From NCBI GenBank assembly GCA_946811695.1, contig OX328123.1:149514729-149578728 (forward strand): a stretch of 64,000 nucleotides of DNA, in the 5' to 3' direction. The stretch is from Gonocerus acuteangulatus (lineage: Eukaryota > Arthropoda > Insecta > Hemiptera > Coreidae). Shown one piece after another: positions 44,806-57,354 of the stretch. The notes beneath the pieces were generated by a model that was not told where the DNA came from, searched no databases, and saw only the letters and a program-made list of their open reading frames with translations. Both the position numbers and the translations under genes were made by a program. The stretch's first letter is position 1. The number at the start of each line of letters is the position of its first letter.

Positions 44806-45118
44806 TTTTCTGATAAGGCTATGTGTTGATTCAGTCGAACCAAAAAATAGATTCGCACTAAACTAAATCACTCCTTGTCATTTTGTCACGTTACATATTC
44901 TACATACAGAAAAGAAACACGCAGCAACCGTCGCAACCTGGATGCCTTGACTGGAAGTTTTATCCTTCATAAATCTTTACAACAAAAATATTGTGATGAA
45001 AATAGATGAGGTGATAACAAGTCAAGGAATAGTTTCCTTTTTAGATTTTCAGAAAAATATATATTTCGGAAATTTCGGCACGCTCTTTGGCAGCCTTTTA
45101 CAACTGAAATAAATAAAT
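44806..45118. other. non-coding, nothing recognised
   Basis: No element end, repeat or ORF of note. Confidence 0.5.
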
Positions 45119-45245
45119 TTATTTTGTATAACGGTGCGTCGATATCTGGGCCATTAGCACCAACATCCCTAGTGCAGCGTGGAATCTTCTCAACAAGCCA
45201 TTAGATGAGAAAATTCCAGCCACCGCACAGTGGGCCAGTTTGCAC
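45119..45245 (-). mobile_element. SINE, 3' half
   Basis: On the minus strand: GGAATTTTCTCATCTAATGG, AAGATTCCACGCTGCACTAG, GGATGTTGGTGCTAATGG and ATCGACGCACCGTTATAC, then an A-rich tail. The tail matches the other SINEs. The body (GCTGCAC...GGATGTTGG) matches 53650-53700 but not the 5S- or tRNA-headed copies. Confidence 0.65.
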
Positions 45246-45821
45246 TTTTACTGCAAATAATATTAAATAATGAAGTGGGGACTTCAATATTTACGTCCAA
45301 CTGAGCGAAAAATATTTAAATACTCCAAAATGTAATAACCCTGGCTTTACACTAGTCTGCGATATTTTGACTCGGTGACAGTTCTTTTCAGTTATTCTTT
45401 CACCATTATTTCGGTGCAAAACATGTTTTCAAATATCTACTCTATATTTTTCTTATTTAAATATCGAGTTTTAAAAATTGAAAAAAAAAAAAAAAGTATG
45501 AAAAGTTATGCATAGGATTCCATCAGTTCAAGAATCGCATCCGATGTCCTTGGGTCGGACAAGACAAAACGCGAAATTTTGAGAAGTCATATATTCAAAG
45601 GTCTGTACTTGGCCCTCAATGGGCAATTCGAGTTCGTTGCTCTCTCAACAAAATTGTATTCCTGAGCACTAAAATGCAGTACGCAGTAAATAGCCGTTTA
45701 TTTTTGTTAACGATTTGAATGAAAAGATTATACTGTAAAATATCTTACATTTTGCAGCATTACGAAGGAGTAGAAATTTAAATTTCGCTTTTTGACCATA
45801 CTGCAAGCTAGGGTGATAGTG

Positions 45822-46018
<197 letters not shown>

Positions 46019-46554
46019 TAGAGAAAAATTATTATTTTTTGTTTGCGATGATATTTACAACATTAAGGTTTCTTGGGGTGATGATTTTAAATCTGCTATT
46101 ATTTTTATTATTATTATCAGTACAGGTAATTGGAGAATCGGTAAAGTTGTCAATTGGAGTTAGTGTTATAGAGCTGACAGCTTCTAGAACACACCAATCA
46201 TAGTGGTAAAAAGTAAAAGTCCTCTCAGGATGCCTATTTTCATTTTGACTTATTAACATTTTTTTTTAATTCGTTTATTTGGTATTAACAAAATATAGTA
46301 CATATATATCTTGATTACATACAGACCAAAAAAGTTACGTTTTTTGAACAAATTGACTATAATATTATTGTCTATTAGTTTAATGCTAGGAGTATATCTT
46401 CTCCATCTCCTTGCTTGTTACATACAACTTTACATTAACATTAATTTCAATGATTCTGGCCTGAAATATATTTTTCGGTGGGAATGTTACGTGAAATGAA
46501 CCGGGACCACAAAGTCTGTTAAATAGTCTGTGTCTTATTTAAGGATACATGTGA

Positions 46555-46632
<78 letters not shown>

Positions 46633-46803
46633 TTGTTTATGAGGCTTTTTTTCGGAACTCAGTTGGTAGCACATTTTCGACCCAAAACAGAAATTGATGT
46701 GGCCTTAGAGGCGAAACTTTTAATTTCTAGAAAGGAAATTATCTATTATATTCAATGATGTGAATATTTAGTTTTTATATTGCTTGTAGTGGTCACCTTG
46801 CTA
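46019..46803. other. AT-rich non-coding stretch with a (TA)n tract
   Basis: The TA tract is at about 46558-46630. The short open frames at 46032-46499 resemble nothing known. Confidence 0.5.
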
Positions 46804-48319
46804 CAGAGTTGGGCAAACGTTAGCGCGCGCTAAAAGCTGATACCTCTCCGCTAATTTAGCGAAAATGTAGAAAGCCAGTGCTAATCTATTTATGAAATAT
46901 CGTAATTGCTTATAGCTTAAGCTATAGTTACAACATTTTGTCACCTCAAAGTCCGGTCTGCCCTGAGCAACCTCACTCCTGTTCCACTTCCGCTTCAATC
47001 TACAAGATTTCCGATCACATCAATGTCAATTTCGGTTACTTCCGGTCGACTCATGCCTATCACTGGGTAACTCCTGTTCGATCTGGCTTACTTCCGGTCA
47101 CTCACAGACAATGGCACACTCTGACACTCCTTAATCTAGGTTACTTCCGGTCCTATATTCATCCCTGGGTCGTTTCCGGAAGTACCCCAGGGCCTTCCAG
47201 GCACTCATGATAGACCGGAGGTGAACCGGCAGTGACGCGGAAGTAATTCTAAGCAACCGGTAGTGAAACCGGAAGTGGCCAAAAGTTGTCCAGATTCATC
47301 CGGAAACAGTCCAGGAGTAATTTTGGTGACCCGGAAGCCGTTTTGAGAACCCGGAAGTGGCCAAAAGTTGTCCAGATTCATCCGGAAACTGTCCAGGAGT
47401 AATTTTGGTGACCGGAAGCCATTTTGAGAACCCGGAAGTGAAACCGGAAGTGGCCTAAAGTTGTCTAGATTCTCAAAATGGCTTCCGGGTCACCGAAATT
47501 ACTCCTGGACAGTTTCCGGATGAATCTGGACAACTTTTGGCCACTTCCGGTTTCACTTCCGGGTTCTCAAAATGGCTTCCGGGTCACCAAAATTACTCCT
47601 GGATAGTTTCCGGATGAATCTGGACAACTTTTGGCCACTTCCGGGTTCTCAAAATGGCTTCCGGGTCTTCAAAATTACTCCTGGACAGTTTCCGGATAAA
47701 TGTGGACAACTTTTGGCCACTTCCGGTTTCACTTCCGGGTTCTCAAAATGGCTTTCGGGTCACCAAAATTACTCCTGGACAGTTTCCGGATGAATCTGGA
47801 CAACTTCCGGTTTCACCTCCGGTTGCTTACTATTACTTCCGGGTCTCTGCCGGGTCACCTCCGGTCTATCATGAGTGCCTGGAAGGCCCTGGGGTACTTC
47901 CGGAAACGACCCAGGGATGAATATAGGACCGGAAGTAACCTAGATTAAGGAGTGTCAGAGTGTGCCATTGTCTGTAAGAGACCGGAAGTGAGCCAGATCG
48001 AACAGGAGTTACCCAGTAATAGGAATGAGTCGACCGGAAGTAACCGAAATTGACATTCATGTGATCGGAAATCCTGTAGATTGAAGCGGAAGTGGAACAG
48101 GAGTGAGGTTGCTCAGAGCAGACCGGAAGTGAACTTTGAGGTGACAAAATGTTGTAACTATAGCTTAAGCTATTAGCAATTACGATATTTCATAAATAGA
48201 TTAGCGGTTAGCGCACTGCCGCCGCTAACCGCTAATTATTAGCGCTGGCTTTCTACAGTTTCGCTAAATTAGCGGAGAGGTATCAGCTTTTAGCGCGCGC
48301 TAACGTTTGCCCAACTCTG
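46804..48319. mobile_element. hAT-type foldback element rich in CCGGAAGT motifs
   Basis: 1,516 bp. The ends CAGAGTTGGGCAAACG and CGTTTGCCCAACTCTG are inverted copies, and the inverted similarity runs inward for about 450 bp per side (CGCGCTAAAAGCTGATACC, GCTTAAGCTATAGTTAC, CCCCAGGGCCTTCCAGG). The flanks are CCTTGCTA at 46796-46803 and 48320-48327, a perfect 8-bp duplication; with CAGAG ends this points to hAT. The centre (47270-47810) has repeats of about 80 bp in both directions with GTCCAGATTCATCCGGAAAC. By eye there are about two dozen CCGGAAGT or ACTTCCGG words. The open frames are unrecognised. A hAT transposase from elsewhere would move it. Confidence 0.9.
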
Positions 48320-48327
48320 CCTTGCTA

Positions 48328-49245
48328 AGGGATGTCATGAGGTTTCCAAGTCCTTAGGAACGGAATTTCTTCATTTGACATAATTGATCCAGATGAAATG
48401 AGAAAGACTTTTTATAATTACCTAATCCAATCTTTATCTCGCTGTGGAAATGGCTACATTTCCTGAATACATTTTGTTCTTACCCTAAATATGCATTGGT
48501 AGAAAAACTCTTTTAAAAATTGGCTAAGCAGTATTATTACTATGTTTTATTGAAGTATTAACTTATATATAATTTTAATAACCCTTAACAGCCTAATAAA
48601 TAAAAAGTTTTAGAATCCTTGTAAGAGAACGTTTTAGCGTTTTGAAGTTGTGAAGTTATCTGTAAGTAATTTGAGGAGTGAACATTATTAAAAGCGTTGG
48701 AAGGCGTAGTTGTCAAAACTTCTCGAACGAAAGGCGACCTATCCAAGGAAAATATTAGATATCAAACATTTAGACAGGACTTGATATTGTAGAAAAAACA
48801 CTTAAATGGTGAACTTGTAAACCTGATTCGATGAAATCTTTATACCATTATGTCAAAAGTTATTATTTTAGTCAGCCAGTAAATCTTATGTGGTCATTAT
48901 ATTTACAAGCCTTTCCAAGTCCTTGTCGTGTACTGATGGAATTGTAACGGGGTTTATAGTGACATCGAACAAAGCCGCACACTGGTCTCCCAGGCGAAAA
49001 AAATCAATTCGTCAACATTTTTGAAAATAAAACAATTTACATTAATATTTTCAATACTTAATAGTTGAGAGATACGCCGTAAAAAAAATAAAAATAAATA
49101 AACAAATAGTCGATTATTATTAGAAAGGTGATGCTATATTTCATACTATTTAAAAGAAAAAAAGATTTGTCTCATTTGTACACATATTTTTGGTGTGTAT
49201 TTATACTTTCCAAAAATATGTTGTAAAGCAAAGCAATCATTTCAA
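48328..49245. other. AT-rich non-coding stretch
   Basis: Nothing recognised between the hAT-type element and the TA tract. Confidence 0.5.
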
Positions 49246-49261
49246 ATATTTATATATATAT

Positions 49262-49352
<91 letters not shown>

Positions 49353-49420
49353 TATATTACATGTCTGAAAACACAGCAAATAGAGATGGTCACATAACAC
49401 TGGTCAACATTTGATCTAAA

Positions 49421-49483
<63 letters not shown>
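49246..49483. repeat. (TA)n tract followed by a long poly(A) run
   Basis: TA units run to about 49355, with one AAA interruption. Poly(A) of about 60 bases occupies 49421-49483. The A-run may be a retroposon tail whose 5' part is unrecognised. Confidence 0.85.
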
Positions 49484-49486
<3 letters not shown>

Positions 49487-49489
49487 GGA

Positions 49490-49964
49490 GCGTTACGGTC
49501 CTTGTGGAGTTTTTGGGGTCGCTGATTACGATGAGCGGGTTGGTTAATCTTCATCACATCAGATTCAAGGCCATTAAAACGCCAAATAGAGAAAAACCGT
49601 AGGAAAAATTTGAAACGATTCATGCGTATGTTATTGAAGTCCGTGTGTCCGAATCCGTCGTTTGTTTGACCTTAACACCATTTTCATAGAGGTAATTTGA
49701 AAATCAAATAGAGAAAAATCCTAGAAAAAAACTGAAAAAGTTCATGTTTTTGAGGTCCCTGAGTCCGAACTCGTGTGTTGAGTGACTCTCACTGCCTCAT
49801 AGAAAATGAATTGTAGAATACCTTTTTTCAGATTTTGTATACGTTTTTTCCTCTATATGACCTTCAAATGACCTCGAGGAAAAGGCGGAAGGTAAAAGAA
49901 ACTGTGGATTCGGACTCAGGGACCTCGAAAACATACGCATGAATTGTTTTAGATTTTTCCCACG
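49490..49964. repeat. degenerate repeat of about 130 bp, two direct and one inverted copy
   Basis: ATAGAGAAAAACCGTAGG... with TTCATGCGTATG and AAGTCCGTGTGTCCGAATCC (about 49580) resembles ATAGAGAAAAATCCTAGAA... with GAGGTCCCTGAGTCCGAAC (about 49710). The inverse of 49885-49960 again has CGAGGTCCCTGAGTCC. No function was recognised. Confidence 0.6.
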
Positions 49965-50102
49965 TTTTAGCGCGGTTCCTCCCTCCCCCATAGGGAGGAA
50001 CCCCGCTTATAAGGTTGATACAATGAAACAATCCGGAAGTGCCGACTAGAAAATTTTGCGTTTCAGAACCCCTAGAAACCAAAAATAACGGTGGTTCAAA
50101 TT

Positions 50103-50193
<91 letters not shown>

Positions 50194-52121
50194 CTGTTCG
50201 CTCTCTAAATAGAAGACGAATGGTCCGATTTTGATGAAATTTGGTAAAAAAATCTGTCGTCCAATTTGAAAGGTCAAGTTCGTTAACCAGCAAAATCCGC
50301 CCACTGGAAGATGGCGTTTGGGGCGAAATTCGCGCAAAAAAAATCGTAACGCTTACGTTTTTGAGTTCATAAGCTTGTAAGTACTCTTTTTATAGGCTTC
50401 TTGGGCAAGGAAAACGAATGAAACCATTTTCAAGGCGATAGCTTTAACCGTTTTCGAGAAAATTGGAAAAATAGTTTTTGAATACCGTTTTTGGTTTGGG
50501 TACTTAGAATCACGGGATTCAGTTGAAACATTATCTGCATGTTCTACTTTCATTAAAACTAATATGTTGAAAGTTATGTTACGTTTGGAGTTAAGGAAGG
50601 GTTAGAATAAAATATTTAATGAACAGACATGAAAAGTTTTGGGAACTTCGTATACTTTCATTAATATCTTGAACACGGTTGGGAAATCGTGGTAAGTGGA
50701 TAGAAACTATTTGAAAGCTTAATAAATTCTCTACAAAAATGATTCTAAAACTATTTTTGATTAGGTTATGTCAATCGGAGAAATAAGTGCTTAAAACTTC
50801 AAATACGTCTGTTTTGTTCTTATGAACGGGTTTTTGTCGTTCTTTTTGTAATTTTTGTCTCTTTCCCTTGGTTTTTTATTGCTTTTTATTTTTTTAATTT
50901 CTTATGTTGTATTTGTAAGGAAAATGTATGTGTGTGTAAAACAGGATAGGTAAAATGAGACCTATTTTCTGTTGTCAGAAATAATGAAAAGTTTTGGGAA
51001 CTTCGTATAATTTCTTAATATCTCGAAAACGGTTGAAAATCTTGGGAAGCGAAAGGTTACCATTCGAAAGCTTACTAAATGGTCTACAAGAAAGGTTCTA
51101 AAGAAAGTTTTGAATAAGCGATGTCAATCGGAGAAATAAGTGCTTAAAATTTGAAGTAATTGATTTCGTTTATTCGAACAATTCTTTTTGTCTGTTTTTA
51201 TTCCTATTTTTACATTGCTTATAGTTGGATAATGTATTTGACAATAAAATAGATTAATTAAAATAAGAAAAACAATTCATTGTTAGAAATATATCAGGCT
51301 GTACCGTATGAAATGTCAGTTTTGGATTTGCCGATTTCCTTCAAATGTCTTGAAACTGTCGAGGCTCCTAATCCGAGTTCTTTGGCATATTCCCTATTGT
51401 TTGCAATTGCTTATAGTAGTCAAATGTATTTGCCAATAAAACAGGATACGTATAATTAGAATATTTTATTTTTGCGGTATCTTGGGGTTCTCAGATCCCT
51501 TATGAATATCTATTAGGCCCCCTTCGTATTTTTTCCTTAATATCTCGAAAAGGGTTAGGAGATCGTGGCAATTGAAATGTAACAGTTCGAAAGCTTACTA
51601 AATTCTCTACAAAAAATGTTTTACAGAAATGTTTGATGGGGTCGTCACATTAGGAGAAATAAGTGCTTAAAACTTAGTTAGTTTCCTTTATTTAAACGGA
51701 TCTATTTATGTGTTTCCCGAAGTTTTTTTTTCACTGCTCGTTATTTTTGTACTTGCTTATAGTAGTCTAATGTATTTTTCATTAAATAGGATATGTATAA
51801 TTAAAAGCATTATTTTGTTTGTTAGAATTCGAAGATGCCGTATGAATATCTAGATTACAGTACTGGTTTTGATTTCGTATTTTAGAATTGTTCTTGGTAT
51901 TCCCTATTTTCATGTATTACCCTTAGTTCTTTATTGCTAGTAGTTTTTTTTTTTTTTTTTTTTTATTGATTATAGAATATAAATCTATTTGGCAATAAAA
52001 TAGGATACGTAAAATTAGAAACAATATTTCGGGTATTTCTGAGCGAAATGCCTTGTAAGATTGTCTACCACCACGAACGGCGTTTTTCCTCTATTTACCT
52101 CACATTTTAATTGGTTGCTGT
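49965..52121 (+). mobile_element. long HINE-like element, lineage A, 3' end not found
   Basis: The 5' TTTTAGCGCGGTTCCTCCCT has arm AGGGAGGAACCCCGC, then CAATCCGGAAGTGCCGACTA. A TA tract (50105-50190) and flank GGTCCGATTTTGATGAAATT follow, then about four internal repeats (GGAGAAATAAGTGCTTAAAA at about 50780, 51135 and 51655). A block at 51290-51440 matches, in inverse, 57360-57530. The sequence passes into a lineage C 5' end at 52122 without its own 3' hairpin. Confidence 0.75.
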
Positions 52122-52260
52122 TTTTAGCTTGTTTCCTGCTTCACTTCACAGATAGGAAACACGCTTCTGACGTCGACCCAATGACGTAATCCGAAGTGCC
52201 TAATAAATGATTTAACGTTTTAGAACAGGTAGATATCGAAAATAGCTGTTTTAAATTAGA
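52122..52260 (+). mobile_element. HINE-like 5' end, diverged lineage C
   Basis: TTTTAGCTTGTTTCCTGC with arm AGATAGGAAACACGC keeps the stem GTTTCCT / AGGAAAC. GACGTCGACCCAATGACG, AATCCGAAGTGCCTAATAAA and GATATCGAAAATAGC follow in the order of lineage A leaders. It ends without a TA tract. Confidence 0.65.
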
Positions 52261-53216
52261 ATCTATTGTTGAGTAATTATATGAATCTTTATACGGCTTT
52301 ATTAGCCGTATTATTCTATATAGGCTTTATAAGGCAGGAGATACTACTTAATCTTGAAGACTTGTTCTTAGTCCTTCTTTATCAACTAGATAGGCTTTAT
52401 TAGACATATTATTCTTCATAGGCTTTATTAGACAGGGAATTCTGATAAAATGTCGTGTTGTCGCAGCAAATTGTAATTACGATTTATCTAAGGTCAGGTA
52501 ACATTAGCGAGTCTACATTGTTAAGATCACCGACAGCGAAGGTAGACAATTGCTATGATTTAGTCTACATATGTATATTAATTCCTAAATGTAGAAAATA
52601 AACTTTACAACGGTTAGATACTATGAACGAATAGACAGTCGGTTCAGTCCCAAACAAACAGAGGGTTTACTAGAAATTTACCTGCTAGGAGTTAATCCTC
52701 AAGAGAAGTAACCCTTGTAGGGTAATATAACCCAGGTATCTGCCGACACAAATACAAAGCCTTGCAAGAGTAGGTAGAGCAACTTTAAGATTTCGTTCAC
52801 TAAAATTTCTTAAACTGACCTAGATTCAGACATAACATAACATAAATTATATTGTAAATATTGATAAAGATTAATTAGTTGTCAACATATACATAAATTA
52901 GCAATCAACAGTTTTCTTTGTACGACTATTATTAACGACTATTTAGTTATGAGACAATCCATAAATTAGCGATCAAAAGTTGCAGGTGATTCCGTATTAG
53001 ATATTTATTAAATATTCATAAAGACTATTTGGTTGTAAACCGATTCATCAATAAGCAATCAATATTTTTAAACACTGGATATATACTAACCAATTATAAC
53101 GACTGTTTAGTTATGAACCGATTCATAAATTAGCGATTAAAAAACACAGGTTTATTGACTAAATATTGATAAAAGTATTTAAATAGAAGAAAAAAAGATT
53201 TCCTCAAGACTTGCTC
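52261..53216. other. AT-rich stretch with a diverged outlier of the 98-bp repeat
   Basis: 52310-52440 resembles the repeat at 53217-53640 (TATAGGCTTTATAAGGCAGG, ACTTGTTCTTAGTCCTTC). The rest is unrecognised; weak internal similarity around 'ttagcgatcaa' (52900-53145) suggests older repeats. Confidence 0.5.
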
Positions 53217-53640
53217 TTGTTCAATTTGTATTTACTCTATTGACTTTATTAGGCATATTCTTCTATATAGGCTTCATTAGGCAGTGGTATCTACTCAATT
53301 TTGGGAACTTGTTCTTGATCCTTCTGTATCCACTAGATTGGCTTTATTTGGCATATTATTCTATATAGGCTTTATTAGGGAGTGGTATCTACTCAATTTT
53401 GAGAACTTGTTCTTGATCCTTCTGTATTCACTAGATTGGCTTTATTAGGCATATTATTCTATATAGGCGTTATTAGGGAGTGGTATCTACTCAATTTTGA
53501 GAACTTGTTCTTGATCCTTCTGTATCCACTAGATTGGCTTTATTTGGCATATTATTCTATATAGGCTTTATTAGGGAGTGGTATCTACTCAATTTTGAGA
53601 ACTTGTTCTTGATCCTTCTGTATCCACTAGATTGGCTCGC
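53217..53640 (+). repeat. 98-bp tandem repeat, a little over four units
   Basis: GTTCTTGATCCTTCTGTAT begins at 53311, 53409, 53507 and 53605, exactly 98 bp apart, with CTATATAGGCTTTATTAGGS and GTGGTATCTACTCAATTTTG in each. The last three units are nearly identical, the first more diverged. Because 98 is not divisible by three, the open frame across it is incidental. Confidence 0.9.
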
Positions 53641-53755
53641 TGGGAAAATTCCTCGCTGCACCCTGGATGTCGGAACTAATGACCTAGATGTAAATGCGCG
53701 GTTAAAAAAAAAAAAAAATAAAAAAAAAATAAAAAAAATAAATAAATAAATAATA
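53641..53755 (+). mobile_element. SINE 3' end with an A-rich tail
   Basis: GGAAAATTCCTCGCTGCACC, CTGGATGTCGGAACTAATGA and CCTAGATGTAAATGCGCGG, then A-rich sequence to 53755. It matches the minus-strand copy at 45119-45245. Confidence 0.7.
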
Positions 53756-54029
53756 TTGTATATATGTGTACATAATTTAACTAATTAAGAATATCCATAC
53801 GTATTTGTTTTTATGTATTCTAAGTGAACTTGGGCACTGTGTGCGCCTCCTCGTGGCAGAATACGGGCAACTGATTGGTGGCTCTCGAGGCGGACCTGAC
53901 ATTCAGGTCTCCGGTTGGGGAGAAGGAATTGAGTAAGGTTTGATTGTTTTAATAGCCAAACCTTGTTCAGTTCTGTGGCAATCAGGCTAAGCACCTTAAA
54001 TTCCAGGCAAGTTAGACGTAAAGAGATAA
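53756..54029. other. non-coding, nothing recognised
   Basis: Short unassigned sequence between a SINE tail and a lineage A 5' end. Confidence 0.4.
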
Positions 54030-54169
54030 TTTTAGCGCGGTTCCTCCCTCTCTCCATATGGAGGACCCCGCCCTCCAATTGGAGGCCTCATGACGCAATC
54101 CAGAAGTCCCGACAAAAAAGTTTGCGTTTAAGAACCCCTGAGAGACCGAAAATAACGGTGTTTCAAATT

Positions 54170-54263
<94 letters not shown>

Positions 54264-54936
54264 ATCGCTCTCTGGACACCCTTAAAAAGTTTTGGGTACT
54301 TTGTATATTTTCCTTAATTTTATTTTTTTATTTTTTTAAATTATTTTCCTTATATCTCGAAAACGGTTTGAAATCTTCATAAGCGGATCCTTACCATTCG
54401 AAAGCTTACTAAATGCTAATAATTCTGAAGCAATTATCGATTCATCGGAGAAATGAGTGCTTAAAAAAATAGTTTTTGAATACCGTTTTTGGTTTGGGTA
54501 CTTAGAATCATGGGATTCAGTTGAAACATTTTCTGCATGTTCTACTTTCATTAAAACTAATATGTTGAAATTTTTGTTACGTTTAATATTTTATGTATAA
54601 TGTATTTGACAATAAAACTGGTTAAGTAAAATTACAAAAACAATTTATTGTTAGAAATATAGATTTCCAAGATTCATAGACCTTGCCACTAGCGGGTCCG
54701 TTTCTAGTGTAGCCGACCCTTCCAGGTAAGATTGTAAATCATGACCTCTCAAGACTTTACTACTCACAGGAATGGCATTAGTGACCTTAAGGGTTGACAC
54801 GCCATTATAATAATTAATTAAAAAAAAAGACTGGTAGAACCAAAATAATAACTGCTTCTATTTTAATCTTTCAAAATTAGACTAGGGATATGAACGGAAC
54901 CGCGCTAAGATGATGCAGTTCCTGCGAGACGGACTT
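54030..54936 (+). mobile_element. complete short HINE-like element, lineage A
   Basis: 907 bp. TTTTAGCGCGGTTCCTCCCT, leader with CATGACGCAATCCAGAAG, (TA)n then (TG)n tract (54172-54260), body with one internal repeat. The 3' end is GGAACCGCGCTAAGATGATG, CAGTTCCTG, AGACGGACTTTT. The right flank of the TA tract is deleted (TCGCTCTCTGGACACCC then AAAAAGTTTTGGGTAC). A SINE-like 3' tail (54770-54831) lies inside. Confidence 0.85.
54770..54831 (+). mobile_element. SINE-type 3' tail
   Basis: GGAATGGCATTAGTGACC then GGGTTGACACGCCATTATAA and an A-rich end, the same 3' tail pattern as the SINEs at 28290 and 32809. The head is missing. The block just left (54648-54735) is shared with 14726-14843 and may belong to it. 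Confidence 0.5.
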
Positions 54937-55290
54937 TTTTTTCTCATAAAGTCATAGTAATCAGTGACCCCAAAAGCCCCATAAGGACCGAGTGATTTTT
55001 TTTAGATCAAATGTCAAACCTGTATAATCAACGTTGACTAATGTTTAGTAATCCGTAACTATTGCAATAGCCCATGGGCTCAATTATGCTCCGTGCTCAT
55101 TCTTGCCTGAAAATAACACTTATAATCTTGTCAGAAAGACCTACCCCAACTTGCCTCTGCGGTCTATTTCTTAATAATTCCTCGTTCAAGAGTAAACAAA
55201 GGCACTTGTCCAAAATATTTTTTCTCAAGATGGGAATATACTGATGGCTGCCAACGTCAAACTATTCTTTGGTATGTATGTTGAAACAAG
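54937..55290. other. non-coding, nothing recognised
   Basis: Flank of the nested cluster; no element end or ORF was seen. Confidence 0.5.
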
Positions 55291-55398
55291 AAAAGTCCGT
55301 CACGCAGGAGCTGCATAACTAAGCACTTTCCTCAGAATTTGGGTAGTGTAGACTGCTTTCCAGAACAATTTGCTTAAAATATCCTATATAAATAAAAT
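55291..55398 (-). mobile_element. lineage B element, 3' piece of the outer copy
   Basis: AAAAGTCCGTCACGCAGG, AGCTGCATAACTAAGCAC and TTTCCTCAGAATTTGGGTAG to AATAAAATAAAA. It is exactly the 3' part that is missing from the piece at 60044-61186, and the break falls at AATAAAATAAAAA^CATGAATAG. A lineage A element (55399-60043) separates the two. Confidence 0.85.
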
Positions 55399-55684
55399 AA
55401 AAAGTCCGACTCGCAGGAACTGCAGCATCTTAGCGCGGTTCCGTTCACGTCCCTAGTGCCATTTGATAAGCTTAGAAAAGAAATAAACTTATTTTTTTTT
55501 ATATATCTCGTGAAAATTGTCAAAATCCTCTCGAATATCTCGAATAAAAGTGATATTAAGGCGTCAGGGACACCGACAGTAACTAACTTTTACACAGATG
55601 CGGAAATTACACAATCCGGCTCTCATTCTAAAGCAAAGCTCTATAAATCAATACAAAATATGCCTAATAAAGCCTTTCTAGAGG

Positions 55685-55947
55685 CATGGGCATATATGAG
55701 GGGGGGGGGCTGATGGGGCTGCAGCCCCGTCCCGAAATTTTGAATTAATGATGAAAACTTCTCGTAAAACCCTTAAAAATAAATTAAATAAGATCACTTA
55801 GTTCATAAAACATATTTTATTTTACGTGTAATAGCGTTTTAGTTGCCTAAAGCTATTCCAAGCTCTAAATATTTAGTATTCCATACCCTGGAAATGGTCT
55901 CAGACCCCCCCCCCCCCCCCCCGAAATTGTTTTTATATACGTCCATG
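55685..55947. mobile_element. MITE with CATGGGCGTATATA-type ends, third copy
   Basis: CATGGGCATATATGAGG at the left and TATATACGTCCATG at the right. The interior is 263 bp, with GCTGCAGCCCC and GTAATAGCGTTTTAGTTGCC. The flanking octamers do not match, so the duplication is lost or the insertion site was rearranged. Confidence 0.75.
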
Positions 55948-57279
55948 TACAGAACCTTTTTTGTAGAGCATTTAGTAAGCTTTCGAATGGTAATCTTCCG
56001 CTTCACAAGATTGTCAACGGTTTTCGAGATACTAACGAAAGTATACAAAGTTACCAAAACTTTTTTTGTCTGTTAATAAAATATTTTATTCTAACTCTTC
56101 CTTTACCCTAAACGTAACAAAAATTTCAACATATTAGATTTGAACACGCAGAAAATGTTTCAACTGTATCCCATAATTCTAAGTACCAAAATCAAAGACA
56201 AACAACCCTCCCTAGGAAGGACGCTAGGCAGTTGAAAAGCTAAATCTTGGAAATCCATATCTCTAACATTAAATTGATTTCTTATTTTTCTTAACCTGTT
56301 TTATTTTCAAATACATTATCCAACTCTAAGCAATTAAAAAATAACAAGGAATAAAAATATAAAATTTTAGGCACTTTCAACACTTGTTCACACTGAGTAA
56401 AACAATATAAACAGATCTAAGGTGTTACACGGTAGCTGGTGAAAGATGAATGAGGTCTCGTATTGCAATTCTCTGTATGCAGGGTCTACTTCCAGGTAGT
56501 CAGTCATATACTTTTACTGCCCTTTACCGTTACTCAGAAAGCTCTTTGTGTTTACAAACAAAGGACTCGGTATAGACCACCCGTATTAACCCAAAAGTGA
56601 TTATATCAAGCTTGATAAACTTCCTGAATTTAATTAAGGAATTTAAGAGTGCTTAAAATAGGTTCTTGATCTAGTCAAAAAATTCAAGGAGAATTACACC
56701 ACGAATAGAAAATTTCGGCCAAACAGAAGGAAAATAACAATAACAAGGATAGTTAAACTTCGTTTTCAAAGATTGTTAGTTGTAACACAAAAACGGTCAC
56801 TCATGATTCTAATAAATTAACTGTGAAGGGTGATTACACAAATATTCCTGTTGAGGCTTTAAAGCTTCAACTCAAAAAACATATTAACCCACAGGTAATA
56901 TCTAGATATTCGTACGGCATCTTCGAATTCTAACAAACAAAATATTGCTTCTAATTATACGTATCCTGTTTACTGACAAATACATTTGACTACTATAAGA
57001 AATTACAAAAATGACGAGCTGTGAAAAAAAAAAAACTGCGGGAAACACACAAATAGATCCGTTTAAATAAACGAAACTAACTAACTAAGTTTTAAGCACT
57101 TATTTCTCCTAATGTGACGACCCCATCAAACATTTCTTCAAAACATTTTTCCACGATTTCCTAACCCTTTTTGAGATATTAATGAAAATATACGAAGAGG
57201 GCCTAATAGATATTCATACGGGATCTGAGAATCCCAAGGTTCCGCAAAAATAAAATATTCTAATTATACGTATCCTGTT

Positions 57280-57284
57280 TTTTT

Positions 57285-57325
<41 letters not shown>

Positions 57326-57354
57326 GGCGCATCTACTTCTAGGTCATTAGCGCC
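57280..57354 (-). mobile_element. 5'-truncated SINE tail with a 10-bp target duplication
   Basis: On the minus strand: GGCGCTAATGACCTAGAAGT, AGATGCGCCGTAAA, then a long A-run (the T-run up to about 57323). CGTATCCTGT stands on both sides (about 57270 and 57355), and the uninterrupted host sequence (CGTATCCTGTTT...TTGGCAAATAC) occurs elsewhere in the family. Confidence 0.85.

Noticed and set aside
46938..48147. Protein-coding frames in the CCGGAAGT-rich element (about 70-90 codons each, both strands)
   Set aside because: Frames arise from the inverted and tandem subunits, mirror each other on the two strands and match no known protein.
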